NCBI RefSeq assembly: GCF_900115265.1
Contig: NZ_FOVU01000008.1
Location: forward strand, 1-64,000
DNA length: 64,000 nt
Direction of reading: 5' to 3'
Source of the DNA: Bradyrhizobium sp. Ghvi
GTDB taxonomy: Bacteria; Pseudomonadota; Alphaproteobacteria; Rhizobiales; Xanthobacteraceae
Both the position numbers and the translations under genes were made by a program. The notes under the pieces are model-generated. The model ran no database searches, was not told the origin of the DNA, and saw only the letters and a list, made by a program, of their open reading frames with translations. Positions 61,236-64,000 of the stretch are shown here, in pieces. How positions within the stretch are numbered: position 1 is the stretch's first letter; each line of letters begins with the position of its first letter.

Positions 61236-62795
61236 TCAGTCGAGTTTTGGAAATGGATCGGATGAAAGCGCCGCGATCGCCACGGCCGGCAACGCATCGC
61301 CTTCGATCAGCGCAGCGGCGCTCGCGAGATCGCCGGCCATGTAGCGGTCCGCGCCGAGCGCGGGCACGTGCTCGCGAAGCTTCGCGATGACGGCAACAAG
61401 CGGCGCACTCGTCGCATGCGGCGCGCGCAACGTGATACCTTGAGCGGCAACCAGAAGCTCGATCCCAAGGATCGCGGCGAGATTGTCGGCCATATCGGAC
61501 AGACGACGCGCGGCGTGCGCGGCCATCGAGACATGGTCTTCCTGGTTGGCGCTGGTGGGTGTCGAATCGATCGAGCAGGCAGCCGCGCGCTGCTTGTTCT
61601 CGGCATAGAGCGCGGCCGCCGTCACCTCGGCGATCATGAAGCCTGAATTGATGCCGGGGTCGGGGGTGAGGAACGGCGGCAGGCCGAAATTGAGCGCGGG
61701 ATCGACCAATGTCGCGATCCTCCGCTCGCTGATTGCGCCGATCTCCGACAGCGCCAGCGCGATCGTGTCGGCGGCAAACGCGACCGGCTCGGCGTGGAAA
61801 TTGCCGCCGGAGACGATTTCGCCGGTCTCGATCAGCACCAACGGATTGTCGGTCACGGCATTGGCCTCGACCATCAGCGCGCGTGCGGCCTGCGTGATCA
61901 GGTCGAGCGCCGCGCCCGCGACCTGCGGCTGGCAGCGCAGGCAATAGGGATCCTGCACGCGTTCATCGCCTTCGAGATGCGACAGGCGGATGTCGCTGCC
62001 CTCGAGCAGCGCGGTCAGCGTCGCCGCCGCCGCGATCTGACCGGCATGGCCGCGCAGCGCCTGGATCTCGGGACGGAACGGCACGGTCGAAGCCATCGCC
62101 GCATCGACCGACAGCGCGCCGGTGACGAGCGCGGCGCGAGCCAAGCGGAATGCACGCAGCACGCCTGATATGGCATAGGCGGTCGAGAATTGCGTCCCGT
62201 TGATCAGCGCGAGACCTTCCTTGGGTCCGAGCGTCAGCGGCGCAAGGCCGGCTGCCGCCAGCGCCTCGGCACCGGACACGGTTTTCCCATCGAGGATCGC
62301 CTGCCCTTCGCCGATCATCACCGCTGTCATGTGCGCGAGCGGCGCGAGATCGCCGGAGGCGCCGACGGACCCTTGCTGCGGCACCAGCGGACAGACATTT
62401 CGCGCCAGCATCGCCTGCAACTGCTCGATCACCTCGCGGCGCACCCCGGAAGCGCCGCGCCCGAGCGAGATGATCTTCAGCGCCATCATCAGCCGGACGA
62501 TCGGCTCCGGCGTCACTGGTCCGACCCCGCAGCAATGTGAGACGATGAGATTGCGCTGGAGCAGCGCGGTCTGATCGGGCGGTATGCGTCTCGAGGCGAG
62601 CTTCCCAAAGCCGGTGTTGATGCCATAAACGGGATCCGCGGCCTGCGCCGCCTTCGCCACGATCTCCGCGGCCGCCTCGACAGGCGGCCAGAATGCATCA
62701 TCAAGCACGACGGACGCGCCTCCAAGCACGCGCGCGAGTTCGTCGAGGCGCACCGCCCCAGGCTTGACGACGATCGTTGCGCCCTGCTCCGTCAC
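61236..62795 (-). CDS. hutH: Histidine ammonia-lyase
   Basis: A 519-residue enzyme that deaminates histidine to urocanate. The Ala146-Ser147-Gly148 triad that forms the MIO cofactor is present in GSVGASGDLAPLAH, and later motifs (SANQEDHVSMA) fit the family. It begins with GTG, which overlaps the hutI stop as GTGA; the longer ORF to 62891 is an extension inside hutI. It is translationally coupled to hutI. Confidence 0.96.
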   Translation of the reverse strand: MTEQGATIVVKPGAVRLDELARVLGGASVVLDDAFWPPVEAAAEIVAKAAQAADPVYGINTGFGKLASRRIPPDQTALLQRNLIVSHCCGVGPVTPEPIVRLMMALKIISLGRGASGVRREVIEQLQAMLARNVCPLVPQQGSVGASGDLAPLAHMTAVMIGEGQAILDGKTVSGAEALAAAGLAPLTLGPKEGLALINGTQFSTAYAISGVLRAFRLARAALVTGALSVDAAMASTVPFRPEIQALRGHAGQIAAAATLTALLEGSDIRLSHLEGDERVQDPYCLRCQPQVAGAALDLITQAARALMVEANAVTDNPLVLIETGEIVSGGNFHAEPVAFAADTIALALSEIGAISERRIATLVDPALNFGLPPFLTPDPGINSGFMIAEVTAAALYAENKQRAAACSIDSTPTSANQEDHVSMAAHAARRLSDMADNLAAILGIELLVAAQGITLRAPHATSAPLVAVIAKLREHVPALGADRYMAGDLASAAALIEGDALPAVAIAALSSDPFPKLD

Positions 62796-64000
62796 TGGCC
62801 TCTCCAGACACGGCAGTGCAGCGGATTGAAGCCGATGCGGTAGACCAGCTCGGCCGGCCGCTCGACCTCCCAGATTGCGAGGTCGCACCACTTGCCGGCT
62901 TCAAGGGTGCCGGCTTCGTCGAGCACGCCGAGTGCCCGCGCGCCTTCACGGGTGATGCCGGCAAGACATTCGGCGACATTCATCCGGAACAGCGTCGCGC
63001 CCATGTTCATGGTGAGTAGCAACGAGCTCAGTGGCGAGCTGCCGGGATTACAATCGGTCGCAAGGGCCATGGGGACGCCGTGCTTGCGGAACACCTCGAC
63101 CGGCGGCTTTTGCGTCTCACGGATGAAGTAGAAGGCCCCCGGAAGCAGCACGGCCACCGTGCCGGCCTTGGCCATCGCCGCGGCGCCGGCTTCGTCGGCG
63201 TGCTCGAGATGATCGGCCGAGAGCGCGGAGAATCTTGCGGCGAGTGCAGCGCCGCCGAGATTCGAGAGCTGATCGGCATGCAGCTTGACCGGCAGACCAA
63301 GCGCCCTCGCCGTCTCGAACACGCGCGCCGTTTGCTCAGCCGAGAACGCGATGCCCTCCATGAAGGCATCGACGGCATCGGCAAGGCCCGCCTTCGCGAC
63401 GGCGGGGAGCATCTCCTGGCAGACGAGATCGATGTAACGATCCTTGTCACCCTCGGCCTCCACCGGCAGCGCGTGCGCGCCGAGGAACGAGGTGCGGATG
63501 GCAACCGGTCGCTGGCGGCCGAGGCTGCGTGCGGCAGAGAGTTGCCGCATCTCGGTCTCGGCGTTGAGGCCGTAGCCAGACTTGATCTCGACCGTGGTGG
63601 CGCCCTCGCCGATCAACGCATCGAGCCGCGGCAATGCACTCGCTATCAGTTCGGCTTCACTCGCCTTGCGCGTCGCCGCCACCGTCGAAACGATGCCGCC
63701 GCCGGCGCGCGCGATCTCCTCGTAGCTCGCGCCCTTCAGGCGCAGCTCGAATTCGTAGGCACGGTTGCCACCATAGACGAGATGGGTGTGGCAGTCGACG
63801 AGCCCGGGTGTGATCCAGCGCCCTTCGCAATCGATCCGCTCGATGGCGCCGGCATCAACAGGAAAATCCGCGGCCGAGCCCGCGTAGACGATGCGGCCGC
63901 CGCGCGCGGCGATCACGCCATGCTCGATCTCACCGAGATCGGGACGGTCGGCCCGCATCGTGGCGAGGCGGGCATTATGCCAGATCCGGTCGAAGCGCTC
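62792..64000 (-). CDS. hutI: Imidazolonepropionase, 5' end beyond the window
   Basis: An amidohydrolase that opens imidazolone propionate to N-formimino-glutamate. Metal ligands are in DCHTHLVYGGNRA, and SGYGLNAETE, KLHADQLSN, and TDCNPGSSP are present. The frame stays open through 64000 and reads ERFDRIWHNARLAT upstream of the internal ATG at 63958; this is normal HutI N-terminus, so the real start is just outside the window and the visible 403 codons are nearly the whole gene. Confidence 0.94.
   Translation of the reverse strand, partial: ERFDRIWHNARLATMRADRPDLGEIEHGVIAARGGRIVYAGSAADFPVDAGAIERIDCEGRWITPGLVDCHTHLVYGGNRAYEFELRLKGASYEEIARAGGGIVSTVAATRKASEAELIASALPRLDALIGEGATTVEIKSGYGLNAETEMRQLSAARSLGRQRPVAIRTSFLGAHALPVEAEGDKDRYIDLVCQEMLPAVAKAGLADAVDAFMEGIAFSAEQTARVFETARALGLPVKLHADQLSNLGGAALAARFSALSADHLEHADEAGAAAMAKAGTVAVLLPGAFYFIRETQKPPVEVFRKHGVPMALATDCNPGSSPLSSLLLTMNMGATLFRMNVAECLAGITREGARALGVLDEAGTLEAGKWCDLAIWEVERPAELVYRIGFNPLHCRVWRGQ

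Noticed and set aside
59880..61265. 461-codon frame antisense to hutU
   Set aside because: hutU is intact on the other strand and the frame shows no family motif.
1..64000. tRNA, rRNA, CRISPR or prophage
   Set aside because: No cloverleaf-like, rRNA-like, repeat-spacer or phage structural sequence was seen on reading either strand; a covariance-model scan would be needed to be certain for small RNAs.

Overview
The window looks like the chromosome of a Bradyrhizobium-type alphaproteobacterium (Nitrobacteraceae). The support is high GC with GC-rich third positions, dispersed GGCCGGGCTTGTCCCGGCC palindromes between genes, a Bradyrhizobium-style complement of periplasmic quinoprotein genes, and hut and ars operons of rhizobial type. 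The taxonomic call is inference; no rRNA or other marker gene is present.

Layout. 1-1.05 kb: an IS630-family element whose right end forms the stop codon of a thiolase gene. 1.05-8.5 kb: thiolase, Tat-exported GH1 glycosidase, two small conserved proteins, and a hybrid histidine kinase that is frameshifted near its end and therefore runs on into a periplasmic binding-protein gene. 8.6-48.8 kb: a large island for lanthanide- and PQQ-dependent alcohol oxidation. 49-59.5 kb: truncated haemoglobin, 3-hydroxyacyl-CoA dehydrogenase, arsenic operon (arsR-arsI-arsC-aquaglyceroporin), tungstate transport genes tupB and tupA facing each other, a metallo-beta-lactamase remnant, and a GGDEF-EAL protein. 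59.5-64 kb: hutU, hutH and hutI, the last running off the window edge.

The island holds a TonB receptor (candidate lanthanide or lanthanophore receptor), a divergent sensor kinase/response regulator pair, S-formylglutathione hydrolase, and a lut-like ABC operon (binding protein, beta-propeller, ATPase, permease, exported protein). It continues with a quinoprotein accessory group (CXXCW protein, XoxJ-like binding protein, zinc metallohydrolase, SoxYZ-like carrier), a NitT/TauT-type ABC transporter, a pentapeptide-repeat protein and an adaptor/RND metal-efflux pair. Next come a 26-codon pqqA, a lanmodulin homologue, a first PQQ alcohol dehydrogenase with its own cytochrome c and XoxJ-like protein, an AraC regulator, xoxF with its cytochrome c, glutathione-dependent formaldehyde dehydrogenase and a gfa-family gene. 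The island ends with a molybdenum aldehyde oxidase pair and a third PQQ dehydrogenase beside a Rieske protein.

How it works together (mainly inference from family knowledge): lanthanide is taken up through the TonB receptor and lut-like transporter and bound in the periplasm by lanmodulin. XoxF and the two other quinoproteins oxidise methanol and other alcohols, passing electrons to their cytochromes or possibly the Rieske protein. Formaldehyde is then handled by the glutathione route (Gfa-like protein, formaldehyde dehydrogenase, FghA). All three quinoproteins carry the extra Asp two residues after the catalytic Asp that marks lanthanide enzymes, and no calcium-type mxaF is present. Within this setting, the least understood parts are the quinoprotein relay group, the RND pair, the disulfide-less quinoprotein with its Rieske partner, and a divergent lanmodulin.
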